A stretch of DNA of 64,000 nt from Phyllobacterium phragmitis. GTDB lineage: Bacteria; Pseudomonadota; Alphaproteobacteria; Rhizobiales; Rhizobiaceae. This document shows, one piece after another, positions 44,322-53,805 of this stretch. Both the position numbers and the translations under genes were made by a program. Numbering within the stretch: the stretch's first letter is position 1; the number at the start of each line of letters is the position of its first letter. The notes below the pieces were generated by a model that was not told the DNA's origin, did no database searches, and saw nothing but the letters and a program-made list of their open reading frames with translations. The stretch is taken from NCBI RefSeq assembly GCF_002980495.1, contig NZ_PVBR01000006.1:225022-289021 (forward strand). The letters run 5' to 3'.

Positions 44322-45266
44322 ATGGCCAAATCACCCCGAATGCTGATTCCCGCACCACCAACCTACCCCGCTATGCCGCCGGCGCTGCGGCTGCGTACGC
44401 TGCCGGAAGGCCCGGCAGACGCGGGTTTTGCTGCCGGCGCGGCGCTGGCCAGCCTGCATGCTATGGCGATCGACGAACACCCGATCGGCAGCCTGTGGCG
44501 CGATCGCCTGGCGCTGACCAGTGCTGCGGCATTGATGGGTTTTCTCGGTCGCACGGAAGACGAGGCCGCGTTGCGCGATGCGGTCAAACTGACCCGGCCG
44601 GGCGACGATCCCGGTCCGGGTGGGAAGGTGTTGATCGGCTGGCGCCGGCTGGTCGAACGGCGCACTCTGCTCGCCGACGATCGGTGGCTGACCGCCTCGG
44701 CGGTGCTGCAACTCCCGATCGATGATCGGCTGCACGACGTCTATGCCGTCGCAGAGCGCCTGGCCAAGGGCGAGGGCAATCCGGTGGCGGCGGCAGCTGA
44801 GATCGTCGCCGTGACGATGAAATTCCGGCCGGATGCCGAGCTGCTGGCGCTGTGGCTGGCCGATGCGATCGTCGCCTCACGCCTCAAATGGCTGCGGCCA
44901 GTGCCGCTGCTCGCCGCCGAGATCAAACGCAAGGACTTGCGTAGCGCGCCCGATCACCTCAACGGCGATGGCCGCTGGCCAATCACCTGCGCTGCCGCCT
45001 ATGCGCGGGCGGCGGCGCGTGCCTCGGATCTCCACGCCGATCTATGCCGCAAAGCCGCTCGATTGCTCGAGGTGGCGCCGAAACTGCGCAACAAGCATGC
45101 CGACACAGTGCTGCTTGTTCTGCTGATGGAGGATGCACAGACCGCTCGCTCGGCTACCGACGCCATCAGCGAGCGCTCCGCCCGCCGATTGTTCGAACGC
45201 CTCGAGACGCTCGGCGCCGTGCGCGAGCTCACCGGTCGTTCGACCTTCCGGCTCTATGGCCTGTGA
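44322..45266 (+). CDS. DUF1403 family protein
   Basis: A 314-residue helical protein with the DUF1403-like pattern (DAGFAAGAALASLHAMAI, LWRDRLALTSAAALMGFLGRTEDEAALRDA, LLVLLMEDAQTARSATDAISERSARRLFERLETLGAVREL). Its function is unknown. It is two bases from scpB, so the two are probably one transcription unit. The ATG at 44322 is chosen over a GTG at 44307. Confidence 0.75.
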   Translation: MAKSPRMLIPAPPTYPAMPPALRLRTLPEGPADAGFAAGAALASLHAMAIDEHPIGSLWRDRLALTSAAALMGFLGRTEDEAALRDAVKLTRPGDDPGPGGKVLIGWRRLVERRTLLADDRWLTASAVLQLPIDDRLHDVYAVAERLAKGEGNPVAAAAEIVAVTMKFRPDAELLALWLADAIVASRLKWLRPVPLLAAEIKRKDLRSAPDHLNGDGRWPITCAAAYARAAARASDLHADLCRKAARLLEVAPKLRNKHADTVLLVLLMEDAQTARSATDAISERSARRLFERLETLGAVRELTGRSTFRLYGL

Positions 45267-45268
45267 CA

Positions 45269-45958
45269 ATGGCGCGCGCTCCTAAACAGCCGGAGATCTT
45301 CGATGCCGATCTCGAGCATTTGCCGCCCGATCTGCGCTGGCGCGAATGGATGGGCCGCGTCGAGGCGGTGATTTTTGCCTCGGCCGAGCCGGTCGGCCGC
45401 GAGATACTGGCGCGCGTGATCGGGAAGTCGTGTAATCTCGACCTGATCATCGACGATATTCGTGAGGAGTTGCGCGGCCGACCCTATGAGCTGGTGTCGG
45501 TGGCCGGTGGCTGGCAGCACCGGACGCGTCTGGCCTTTGGCGATGCGATCCGGGCGGCCGTCGGCGTCAGCGACAAAGCCGTCGCGCTGTCGGAGTCCGA
45601 ATCCCTGGTGCTGACCACCATCGCCTATTACCAGCCGATCACGCGGGCGGAGCTCTCGACCTTCTTCGGGCGCGAGATCTCCCGCGATCTAATCGGCCGC
45701 CTTCGCAGTGTCGGCTTCATCGCCTCCGGTCCCAGGAGCCCGCAACCGGGCGCCCCCTACACCTATGTGACGACGAAGGAGTTCCTGTCGCATTTCGGCC
45801 TGGACAGCCTGCGCGATTTGCCGGACATGGAGGCGCTCGAGGACGCGGGGCTACTCAGCAAGGAGAAGCTGCTCGCGGGCGGCATCCCGGTGGCAGGTGC
45901 TGATCCTGGGACGGACAATAATGTGTCGCCGGACCTTTCCGAGGAGGAAGGACTCTGA
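45269..45958 (+). CDS. scpB: SMC-ScpB-like segregation protein
   Basis: A 229-residue protein with two winged-helix domains of the ScpB type (VEAVIFASAEPVGREILARVIG; LTTIAYYQPITRAELSTFFGREISRDLIGRL; PYTYVTTKEFLSHFGLDSLRDLP). Chromosomal ScpB works with ScpA and SMC in condensation. This plasmid copy is paired with DUF1403 and a recombinase, without scpA or smc nearby, suggesting a role tied to plasmid segregation or recombinase control. Confidence 0.82.
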   Translation: MARAPKQPEIFDADLEHLPPDLRWREWMGRVEAVIFASAEPVGREILARVIGKSCNLDLIIDDIREELRGRPYELVSVAGGWQHRTRLAFGDAIRAAVGVSDKAVALSESESLVLTTIAYYQPITRAELSTFFGREISRDLIGRLRSVGFIASGPRSPQPGAPYTYVTTKEFLSHFGLDSLRDLPDMEALEDAGLLSKEKLLAGGIPVAGADPGTDNNVSPDLSEEEGL

Positions 45959-46406
45959 CGGATGGTATGGGGGAGGCTCGGAACCGGGTGACGTGCTTTC
46001 GCGCGCGCAGCGCTAGGAACGTCTGCTTGAGTAAGGCAGCTCGTTAGTGACACAGTCGTTCTTATTGAAGGTGGCAAGGGACGCAAACGTTCCTTCGTTA
46101 CGGGCGATGACGGTCTCCCTGGCCCATCCGCCAGCAAAGCAATGCCGGCGAACGCTTCGCCTTTAAGAGAAACATGCTGTGCGGCCGGTTTCGCATGCGT
46201 TTCGTTGAACAGAGGGCTCCGCACAGCTGAACAGCGCCACGCGATTTTTGACGTTAACGAAAGCTGCGCATGGGGTAGCAGCTTGCTGGACCGCAGTTCT
46301 GCCTCACCCCGCCTGCTCGTCTTGATAGGGCCGGGTGCCGTGGTAAAATCAGAAGTTTGACAGAAATTCGTTGAAATCGCAGGAACAGGTGACTATATTG
46401 GTTGCT
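45959..46406. other. intergenic region without supported gene
   Basis: About 450 bases between scpB and the AAA ATPase. Open frames on either strand have no ribosome site or recognisable domain. It may hold remnants of an older insertion. Confidence 0.5.
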
Positions 46407-47630
46407 ATGATATATCGTCTGGAAATTGAGAACTTTTACTCGTTCCGTGATCCCCAGATCCTCGATCTGCGGATTCCGCGGAATGTCCCCGAGTATCCAG
46501 AGCGGTTTTCACCGCTGTTTCCCGGCGCGGAGGAGCGCGCTCCGAAGATCGTCGCACTATTCGGCGCTAACGGGTCCGGTAAATCCTCGGTTCTCAAGGC
46601 GCTCACGTTTCTGTCGTGGTTTCTGAAAGACAGCTTTCAGAATCAAGGCGCATTGCCGTGTGAGCGGTTCAACGACGAGGAATCGATGAACCGCCCCGTT
46701 CGTCTGGCGCTCGAGATGGGCGGGTTGACGGAATTATCATTCGAGGCTGTCAATTCTCCCACGCACCGGAATAGCGATTTCGGCCTCTACCGCTACGAAT
46801 TGGAGCTTCTTACGAAAGACGGGGTTATCAAAACGGTCCGGCGGGAGGTCCTCCGTCACAAGCCTCACGGACAGGGGAAGTGGCAACGAGTGTTCGAGCG
46901 TGGTGCCGACAAGGACGTGCGCGGTTCGCGGGCGTTTTCCCTGACCGGCTACAGCCAAGTCATTGACAAGGTGCGGGACGACGCCAGCGTGGTGTCCACC
47001 CTTGCGCTCTTCGAGCACGAGCCGTCCAAGGTGCTAGCCGAAGCAGCAAGCGCGGTCTTCCGCAACATACTTATGGAGCGAACGGAGTTTTCGGATAGGG
47101 ATATTATCCAGTTCCTTGCGCAAAATCCGGCAGCGGTTGAGAGCCTTAACAGAGAGCTTCAGCGCATCGATGTTGGTGTCGAGCAGATGGAAATTGTCCA
47201 GACAGCGTCTGGGCCGACGGCGTTGTTTAAGCACGAAGGTTTGCACGCCCCGATGCCATGGACTCTGGAAAGTCAAGGAACGCGATCGTTCATCCGCATT
47301 TTTCCACTTCTGTTGTTGGCGCTACAGAAGGGGGGCGTTGCGGTCATTGACGAGTTGGATCTGTCGATCCACCCGTTAATCCTGCCGGAGATCGTCCGTT
47401 GGTTTTATGATCCCGACCGCAATCCGGCAGGTGCCCAGTTGTGGATGTCGTGTCACTCGGCATCCCTGCTCGATGATCTCAGCAAGGAGGAGGTCGTCTT
47501 CACCGAAAAGGATCAACTTGGTCGGTCGAATGTTTATAGCCTGATGGACGTTCAATCCGTCCGCCGAAACGACAACCTCTACAAGAAATATCTTGGAGGG
47601 GCATATGGCGCAGTGCCTCAGATCGGATGA
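46407..47630 (+). CDS. AAA15-family ATPase (Abi/RloA-like)
   Basis: A 407-residue ABC-type ATPase of the AAA15/OLD-like group. Walker A GANGSGKS is at residues 53-60, Walker B is GGVAVIDELDLSIHP and the sensor segment is SCHSASLLDD. Such proteins usually pair with a small RloB/AbiL-type effector encoded immediately downstream. Here the next bases belong to a truncated MFS gene, so the effector is missing. A phage-defence origin is inferred from family. Confidence 0.82.
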   Translation: MIYRLEIENFYSFRDPQILDLRIPRNVPEYPERFSPLFPGAEERAPKIVALFGANGSGKSSVLKALTFLSWFLKDSFQNQGALPCERFNDEESMNRPVRLALEMGGLTELSFEAVNSPTHRNSDFGLYRYELELLTKDGVIKTVRREVLRHKPHGQGKWQRVFERGADKDVRGSRAFSLTGYSQVIDKVRDDASVVSTLALFEHEPSKVLAEAASAVFRNILMERTEFSDRDIIQFLAQNPAAVESLNRELQRIDVGVEQMEIVQTASGPTALFKHEGLHAPMPWTLESQGTRSFIRIFPLLLLALQKGGVAVIDELDLSIHPLILPEIVRWFYDPDRNPAGAQLWMSCHSASLLDDLSKEEVVFTEKDQLGRSNVYSLMDVQSVRRNDNLYKKYLGGAYGAVPQIG

Positions 47631-47654
47631 GAAGACGCCAGTGATCTGACGTCG

Positions 47655-48524
47655 ATGCTCGCCGCCCGTTTCGGTTCGGGCCTCGGGCATGGCGTCTTTC
47701 TCGCGGTCGCGTCCAGCGCGGCGACGCGACTGGTGGCCCCGGAGCGGGCGGGCAGCGCGGTCGCCGTCGTCTTTGGCGGGTTGACACTCGCGCTTGCTTT
47801 TGGCGTGCCGATCGGCACCCACCTCGGTGGTATCTGGAGCTGGCAGACAATTTTCATGGGTGTCGCCATCTGTGGCGCGATCGGCGTGCTTGGCCTCGCC
47901 TTTCTCATGCCTAACGCCAGAGATGGCGGCGAACCAAAGGATGCGCTTCACAATCTGATGGCATTGCTGGACCGGCGGTTGCTCGGCGCAGCGCTCATCA
48001 CTGTGCTGGCTTATACAGGCTCGTTCTGCCTGTTCTCCTATATCTCACCGCTGCTGATCGAAGTGACGGGCATGAACGCCGCTTTCGTCAGCACGATGAT
48101 GCTGGTCTATGGCGTCGCGGCCGCGATCGGCAATATCGTTGGTGGGCGCATAACCGACCGGCTCGGCCCCGACAAGGCGGTGATGATCGTCCTGATCGGT
48201 CTCGCCATCGTGCTGGCGGCGATCTGGCCCGCCGTACATTCCGTCCCGGCCATGGTGGTGCTAATCGCGGCCTTGGGCGCGCTTACCTATGCGGCAGTGC
48301 CCGCCATGCAGGCCCGTGTCATCGGCATTGCCGAGCGCCATGCGCCGAAGGCACTGGCCGCTGCCGCCGGCCTCAACATCGCCGGGTTCAATTCCGGCAT
48401 CGCGCTCGGCTCGCTCGTTGGCGGCGGTGTGATCGGCGCGTTCGGGCTGACCGCTACGGCGATTTTCGGAGCAGGCGCGGCAATCATTGGCATTGTCGTG
48501 CTGACGTTGCAACGAGGCAAATGA
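47655..48524 (+). pseudogene. MFS transporter lacking its N-terminal part
   Basis: A 289-residue frame matching DHA1 (AraJ/CmlA-like) transporters from about the fourth helix (ARFGSGLGHGVFLAVASSAA) to the end. Roughly 90-100 N-terminal residues, including helices 1-3 and motif A, are absent. The open frame begins 25 bp after the AAA ATPase stop. A deletion or recombination joined the two regions. The product is unlikely to transport. Confidence 0.75.
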
Positions 48525-48646
48525 TTGTGGGACGTGCGGCGGTTGCTTCAACGTACATAGGCTGCCGATGCAGCAGCCTATCCCGTATCGGGACACGACC
48601 GAATGGGATCGACGGCGCGAGTCAAACTCCAAGCAGTCTACGGAAG

Positions 48647-49492
48647 CTACGAGGTAAGCAACCGCTCGAACCGCTCGCTGGCGTCCTCGCCGGCAAGTGC
48701 GGCATAGGCCACGAGACGCAGGTGCTTCTCCTCGTCGACGATGAGGGTGGAATGGTCGAACGCGACCGCACCGATGCCGACGACAAGGAAGCTGCGACGT
48801 CCTTGGCAGCGGCCATGCACGTCATGCCGCCGCCAGAGATCGCGAAACGCGGGCGACCGCTGCTCAAGCGCTTCAACCAGCCCGATCATGTCCTCGTCTT
48901 CGGGTGCCTGAGCGAAATCCCGCCGGAAACTGGCCAGTATCTGCGGGGCTTGGTTGTCCCACTCGACGATCCGATCCGACAGGCTGTCGTCGCCGAACAG
49001 CATCCACAGCATGTTCCGTTCCGCGGGATCGCGGCCATCGAAGCCGAAGAGAAGCTCCGCAGCCGTGTTCCAGCCGATCACGTCCCAGCGCAGGTTCATG
49101 ACGTAAGCAGGACGCAACTCCAGATCGTCGATCAGACGACGAACCAGCGGCGGCAGCGCGCACCAAGCCCGCCCGTTGATCGCTGGAGGCCGGTGGTGCG
49201 CCAGAAGGAAGAGATGCCGCCGTTCCGTCTCGTCAAGCTTCAGCACCCGCGACACATTATCGAGAAAGGCGGCCGAGACGTTGATGTCGCGACCCTGCTC
49301 CAGCCACGTATACCAACTGAGGCCGACGCCCGCGAGCGCCGCCACTTCTTCTCGCCGCAGTCCCGGGGTCCGACGCCTTTTGCCCGGCGGGAGCCCGACA
49401 TCGAGTGGCGAGAGACTTTCGCGGCGCCGACGCAGAAAATCCGCCAGTTCCGTGCGTGTACGATCGAGACGGCTTTCCAGGGTGTTGCTCAT
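48647..49492 (-). CDS. XRE-family regulator with MmyB-like ligand domain
   Basis: A 281-residue regulator: an N-terminal HTH (TPGLRREEVAALAGVGLSWY then WLEQGRDI) followed by the MmyB-type ligand-binding domain (AYVMNLRWDVIGWNTAAELLFG). It diverges from the MFS-LysR chimera at 49568, and direct repeats lie in the gap. Members of this family typically repress a neighbouring dehydrogenase or transporter gene. Confidence 0.88.
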   Translation of the reverse strand: MSNTLESRLDRTRTELADFLRRRRESLSPLDVGLPPGKRRRTPGLRREEVAALAGVGLSWYTWLEQGRDINVSAAFLDNVSRVLKLDETERRHLFLLAHHRPPAINGRAWCALPPLVRRLIDDLELRPAYVMNLRWDVIGWNTAAELLFGFDGRDPAERNMLWMLFGDDSLSDRIVEWDNQAPQILASFRRDFAQAPEDEDMIGLVEALEQRSPAFRDLWRRHDVHGRCQGRRSFLVVGIGAVAFDHSTLIVDEEKHLRLVAYAALAGEDASERFERLLTS

Positions 49493-49521
49493 AGTAACCG
49501 TATAACTTCCTCCATAGTAAC
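49490..49521. repeat. 9-bp direct repeats at the MmyB-type regulator start
   Basis: CATAGTAAC occurs at 49490-49498 and 49513-49521, 23 bases apart (about two helical turns). The first copy covers the regulator start codon. A repressor operator is likely. Confidence 0.5.
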
Positions 49522-49567
49522 AGGACTGTATGCAGTTTATCCGGTGGTTTCAACCACAGGAACCGCT

Positions 49568-50242
49568 ATGTCCGATAACTGCATTCCAGCAACCAAAGCA
49601 TCGCCATCCTCGTCACCATCGAGCAGCGCCGACATTCCCAACTCTTCTCCGCTCGCACTGGCCATCCTGCTGCTCGGTGGCTTCATCACTGTCTTCGACC
49701 TGTTCGTGGTCAATGTCGCCATCCCCTCCATGCAGGCTGATCTCGGCGCGGACTTCGCACAGATCGGCTTCGTCATCGCCGGCTATGAACTGGCCTTCGG
49801 GGTGCTGCTGATCGCGGGCGGCCGTCTCGGCGAACCGCTCTTGGTCGCCCTGCCGGAGAACCATTCACTCGCCGAGCGTGCAAGCGTCACCTGGGCCGAT
49901 CTTGCAGCAGAAGCCTTCCTTGTCCGGCGTGGCGGCACCGGGCCACAGGTTCATGACCATATCGTCCTGCGCCTTGCCAGCCGTTGGCCCGGGCCTTCGA
50001 TCCTCCGTTTCGATGTAGAGCGCAGCTCGCTGCTATCGATGGTCGGACAGGGCTTTGGTGTCACCCTCGTTGGCGCGGCTACCTCGCTGTCGCCGACATG
50101 CGGCGTGGTTTTCCTCCCGATAACCGACGAGCCCGAGCCCGTTGCATTCTCGGCTGTCTGGTCGCCCTACAATCGAGACGCAGTGCTGCGAAACCTGCTT
50201 GCTCTTGCACGCGAGATGAGCCGGTCGGCACAACCCATCTAG
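49568..50242 (+). pseudogene. in-frame chimera: DHA2-type MFS N-terminus fused to LysR effector domain
   Basis: The first roughly 85 residues are a Ser-rich leader plus helices 1-2 of an EmrB/QacA-type MFS pump (LALAILLLGGFITVFDLFVV, IGFVIAGYELAFGVLLIAGGRLG). From about base 49825 the frame continues without a break as the second half of a LysR substrate-binding domain (EPLLVALPENHSLAERASV ... ILRFDVERSSLLSMVGQGFG) to the end. A full pump needs about 450 residues and LysR about 300, so a deletion has joined two unrelated genes in frame. The 224-residue product is probably non-functional. Confidence 0.75.
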
Positions 50243-50320
50243 CTTATCGCCGGTTCGGTCACACTGACGCGCGGACGGCGCGCCTCGCATCAATGCCGCA
50301 TGCTATTTGCCTGATGGGCT

Positions 50321-50572
50321 TCATGCGCCATTTTTGGAAGACGATTCGATCTTTTCCAGTATAGCGGCTGTCGAAACGCCCAGCGCCGCAGCAATATCCA
50401 CAAGCTCGATGACATCAATCCGTCGCTCTGCGTTCTCATATTTGGCGACGAAGGATTGCGGCTTGCCAAGTGCGGCGGCAACGTCCGCTTGGGTAAGTCC
50501 CTTCGCCTTGCGAGCCTCGATAAGCAGGGACAGGAGAAGCTGCTGTCGGGGCGTGCGCAAAGACTTCTGCAT
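50321..50572 (-). CDS. small XRE-family HTH protein
   Basis: An 83-residue protein, almost entirely an XRE helix-turn-helix (LIEARKAKGLTQADVAAALG, SFVAKYENAERRIDVIELV). The ATG at 50572 is chosen because the upstream extension lacks similarity. It diverges from the DUF2285 gene, an arrangement seen in conjugative elements of alphaproteobacteria. Confidence 0.8.
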   Translation of the reverse strand: MQKSLRTPRQQLLLSLLIEARKAKGLTQADVAAALGKPQSFVAKYENAERRIDVIELVDIAAALGVSTAAILEKIESSSKNGA

Positions 50573-50679
50573 TCGGAACGTCGCTCCATTGATGAAAGGG
50601 AGCCGTTCCACTAATCCTGTTCTGGGATTATCCCAGTTCGAGATTATGTATGTCGCGAGCCCAAAAAGGAGGGCGTCTG

Positions 50680-50997
50680 ATGCGTGTCAGACCTAAGCTT
50701 GACCCTGATGTTGACGATGAGGCGCCAACCGGCGCCGACATCACCATTTACGACGAAGAGCATTTCGTGACCTACCTCCGTCTACTGGACGCGGAGACGG
50801 ACGGGGCGGACTGGAAGGAGGTGGCGCAGATTGTTCTTCATCGCGATCCCGTCGCGGAGGAAACCCGCACGCGCCATTGCTGGGAAAGCCATCTCGCCCG
50901 CGCGCAATGGATGACGAAGAAAGGCTATCGGCGGCTTCTCGAACAGGCCGTTGCGGACGAAGAGCGAATCAGGATGGCGGGCCACGCTCGACGATGA
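50680..50997 (+). CDS. DUF2285 domain-containing protein
   Basis: A 105-residue protein with the DUF2285 pattern (LRLLDAETDGADWKEVAQIVLH, SHLARAQWMTKKGYRRLL). AGGAGG stands seven bases before ATG 50680; an upstream ATG at 50650 is less likely. Such small proteins accompany conjugation modules with TraG and DUF3363 relaxases, fragments of which lie later in this window. Confidence 0.8.
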   Translation: MRVRPKLDPDVDDEAPTGADITIYDEEHFVTYLRLLDAETDGADWKEVAQIVLHRDPVAEETRTRHCWESHLARAQWMTKKGYRRLLEQAVADEERIRMAGHARR

Positions 50998-51356
50998 TGA
51001 GCACTACGTCTACGCTATAGCCCTCTCATGATGGTCACGTCTGGATGAGCGCACGGCTATTCTGCCACCGGAACAAAATCCGATGCAAGATGGAGATTGA
51101 ACGGCCTGGCGGGTGTGCTGCGCGCGCCTGTTTCTGACGACGATTGATCAAACTCTCATCCGCGGATTGGCTACCGCACGACCCTTTTCCGTCGTGGACC
51201 TTCCTCCAGCTCCAAATCGGGCGTCGTAAGATACTGCCCAAGGGCTATATCGAGGATTGTCCGCGTCAATCAGGGCGCGCAGCACGCCAGCCAGGTCGCG
51301 ATGTCAACGATCCGATCTTCTCCTTTCCGTTCGTCCGTGAGTGGTTAAAGTGAGTG
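50998..51356. other. intergenic region without supported gene
   Basis: About 360 bases between the DUF2285 gene and the IS110 element. No frame is convincing. The left end of the IS element is expected in its last 100 bases. Confidence 0.45.
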
Positions 51357-52520
51357 TCAGGCCAACCTTGAGGCCGGCGCCGGCGTATGGCGGGCGATGT
51401 CCCAGATGAAGCCCGCCAGTTCGCGCGCGACCGCCGCCACGATCTTCGCCGCATGCTTTCCGGTTCCGGCCAGATGGCGGAACTTCGCGCACAGGCGGGT
51501 CTGCGCCTTCCAGGCGATGGCCCGGATGTGATCGGGCAGTCCGGCATTGCGTTCCCGCAGCGCTCGCCCCTCCCGTGCAGGATAGCGGTACTGCCACGCG
51601 GATTCGATCAGCATGGCGCGGGCGGCGGCGTTGCCAGTACGGGTGAGTTCGCCGCGCCGCGTCCGCGTTCCACTGGAATGCTCGGCCGGAACGAGGCCCA
51701 GCCAGGCCATCAGTTTTTTCGGGCTGTCGAAGCGATGCAGATCGCCAATCTCCGCGACCAGCGTGATGGCCGCGATGAACCTGATCCCACGCAGCGCCTG
51801 AAGCGCGGTGACGACCGGGGCCAGCGGCCAATCCAGGACCGCTTCCTCAAGAACCTGCTCCAGCCGCGCGCAGCGCTCCTCCAGTTCATGGATGCGGCGC
51901 TTGTATTCTTCATAGACGAACTGCTGGTGCGCAAAGGCAAAACGCTGGTCCGAGAGCCAGCGCCAGTGCATCCGACTCCATATGGCCTTTCCCTGATACC
52001 GGCGGTCGTGCCGCAACAGGAAGCTCTTCAGCGTGTTCTTCGCCGAAACCAGATCTGCTTTGCCTGCCGGCGTGCCCGCACCACATCGCGGATCGCCTCA
52101 TGCGCCTCGTCGGGCACCCAGACGGCGGTAAGTTCACCGGCACGCAAGAGCCTGGCCAGCGTCTGCGCATCACGGCGGTCGGTCTTCACCCGGTCATTCG
52201 GCCGACGCGGCATCGAGGACGGCGAGATCACGACGCAGTCGATCCCGAGACTCTTCAGGAAACGATAGATCACAAACCCGCACGGGCCGGATTCGTAGCA
52301 GACCTTCAGCGTCGCACCGTTCTTGCCGATGCTCGCCAGCGCTTTGTGCAGCACTGCGCAATCATTGGCGACAGTCCCAAAGAACCGGATTTCCGGGTCC
52401 CTACCTTCATCGGCGACGGCAATCGATATCGTGTCCCGATGAACATCAAGGCCGATGTATTTCGTTGAAATGGTCATGGCTTCTTCCTTCCATTGCACAT
52501 TTTCCAATGCGCAACATCCA
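51340..52520 (-). mobile_element. IS110-family insertion sequence (decayed)
   Basis: Extent is approximate: the transposase frame plus short flanks. IS110 elements often lack terminal inverted repeats, and none were recognised, so ends cannot be fixed from this sequence alone. Confidence 0.55.
51357..52477 (-). pseudogene. IS110-family transposase, frameshifted
   Basis: The N-terminal half (ATG 52477: YIGLDVHRDTISIAVAD, then SSMPRRPNDRVKTDRRDAQTLARLL) has the DEDD-type catalytic core. It runs into a stop after ARRQAKQIW. The C-terminal half, including GIRFIAAITLVAEIGDLHRF and SGTRTRRGELTRTGNAAARA with the IS110 Ser region, continues in another frame down to 51357. Re-reading one base near AAAGCAGATC (about 52055) restores a single protein (AKADLVSAKN...). 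A one-base deletion is the simplest cause; a programmed -1 shift is possible but not supported by a slippery heptamer. Confidence 0.8.
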
Positions 52521-52771
52521 GAAGCCTTACGCCGCGAGGCAAGTGACCATCATAGGGTCTCTAACGCCGCACGCGGTGCGACTTCCAGACTCATTGGCGC
52601 AGTTCATCAGCGGTTTTGGGCAGTTTCTGAATCGCCGGGTCGGGTGGAGAGCGGTTGTGCCGATTACCAGCAGCCAGCGGCAGCTTCGCGCCAGAAGGCT
52701 ACACGCCGCAGCCCCCGGTCTGACGTAGGCGATGAAAAGTGTCGGGCCGCCAGAAAGACCGCCCTTCAACG

Positions 52772-53671
52772 TCACAGGAATTCGGAAGCGCCGCCTTCGA
52801 ATCGCCCCGCAAGGCGTCCTGCAAATCCTTGCATCGCGCTGCGGATATCGTCGCAGAGGAGCCGCACGCGCTTCGTCCGCCGTGTGTCGCCATGGGTCAG
52901 CAGCCATATATCGCCAATGTGTGTCACCGGGCCGCCGGGGACGCGGGCAAGCAGCGGGTCGGCGTCGCCGAGGAAACAAGGCAGGGCGGAGATGCCCATG
53001 CCGGCGCGGACGGCCTCTAACTGTGAGCGCATTTCGGCGAAGCGGATCGGCACGGAGGCCATCTTGATCCCGGCGTCCGGCGCCCAGTCCGTCGGAACGG
53101 CCTCGTTCGCCCCGAGCAGCCAAGCGGGAGTTAGTGAACGAGAGCATGCCAGATCGCGGGCGATGTAGAACCCCATATGGAATTCGCAGAGTTCCGTTCC
53201 GTAGAGGTTTTCGGGCGGCGACGCTCCGCCGACCACCACGCGCAGCGCGACGTCCGCCTCCCGGTTGCCAAGGTTCACGACCGATCCCGAACTCAGGATC
53301 TCCAGCGCAATGTCCGGGTAGTTCGCCCTGAACGCCGTCAGCGTCGGCATCAGCAGATCGGTGGCGAACGAGATGGGAAGCGTGAACCTCAGGGGCCCGG
53401 AGACGTCCTGGTCGCGCCCGAAGATGCGCGCCTCTATCTGTGACGACGCCGTCGCCATCTGTCCGGCAAGTTCCACGATATCACTTCCGGCATCCGTCAG
53501 CCGGTATCCGGTCGCCAGTTTCTCGAACAGCTTCGTGTTGAGCTTCTCTTCGAGCCGGCCCACTCCGCGGATGATTGTAGCATGGTTGACCTTCAGCGCT
53601 TCCGCAGCAGCGCGGACTGTGCCGCCCTCGGCGACAGCGAGGAACATCCGAACTTCATCCCAATGATCCAT
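52772..53671 (-). CDS. LysR-family transcriptional regulator
   Basis: A 299-residue LysR protein of the group beginning MDHWDEVRMFLAVAEGGTVR, with HTH recognition segment NHATIIRGVGRLEEKLN and a complete effector domain. The ATG at 53671 replaces a slightly longer frame. It diverges from the SDR gene at 53806, its probable target. The 5' intergenic sequence contains a dyad at 53757. Confidence 0.88.
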   Translation of the reverse strand: MDHWDEVRMFLAVAEGGTVRAAAEALKVNHATIIRGVGRLEEKLNTKLFEKLATGYRLTDAGSDIVELAGQMATASSQIEARIFGRDQDVSGPLRFTLPISFATDLLMPTLTAFRANYPDIALEILSSGSVVNLGNREADVALRVVVGGASPPENLYGTELCEFHMGFYIARDLACSRSLTPAWLLGANEAVPTDWAPDAGIKMASVPIRFAEMRSQLEAVRAGMGISALPCFLGDADPLLARVPGGPVTHIGDIWLLTHGDTRRTKRVRLLCDDIRSAMQGFAGRLAGRFEGGASEFL

Positions 53672-53756
53672 GGTGCGTTTTCTCACAAGTGGTGTGCGTT
53701 CATCGCCAGTTTAAAACGCATTTTTCTTTCCTCATATTTAAATGGGAGGCAAAACT

Positions 53757-53772
53757 TGTGCAATATCGCACA
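53757..53772. promoter_or_regulatory. inverted repeat in LysR-SDR intergenic region
   Basis: TGTGC-AATATC-GCACA forms 5-bp arms around a 6-base AT centre, 34 bases before the SDR start. It is a possible LysR operator. Confidence 0.4.
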
Positions 53773-53805
53773 CGCCTCCCTGCTAAATGGTCAACAGAGG
53801 ACTTC

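Noticed and set aside
45763..46224. 153-codon minus-strand frame after scpB
   Set aside because: It overlaps the 3' end of scpB, has no ribosome site and a Pro/Ser/Arg-rich shadow-like composition.
48521..49567. Long open frame upstream of the MFS-LysR chimera
   Set aside because: It is the complementary strand of the MmyB-type regulator gene; only the part from ATG 49568 shows family sequence.
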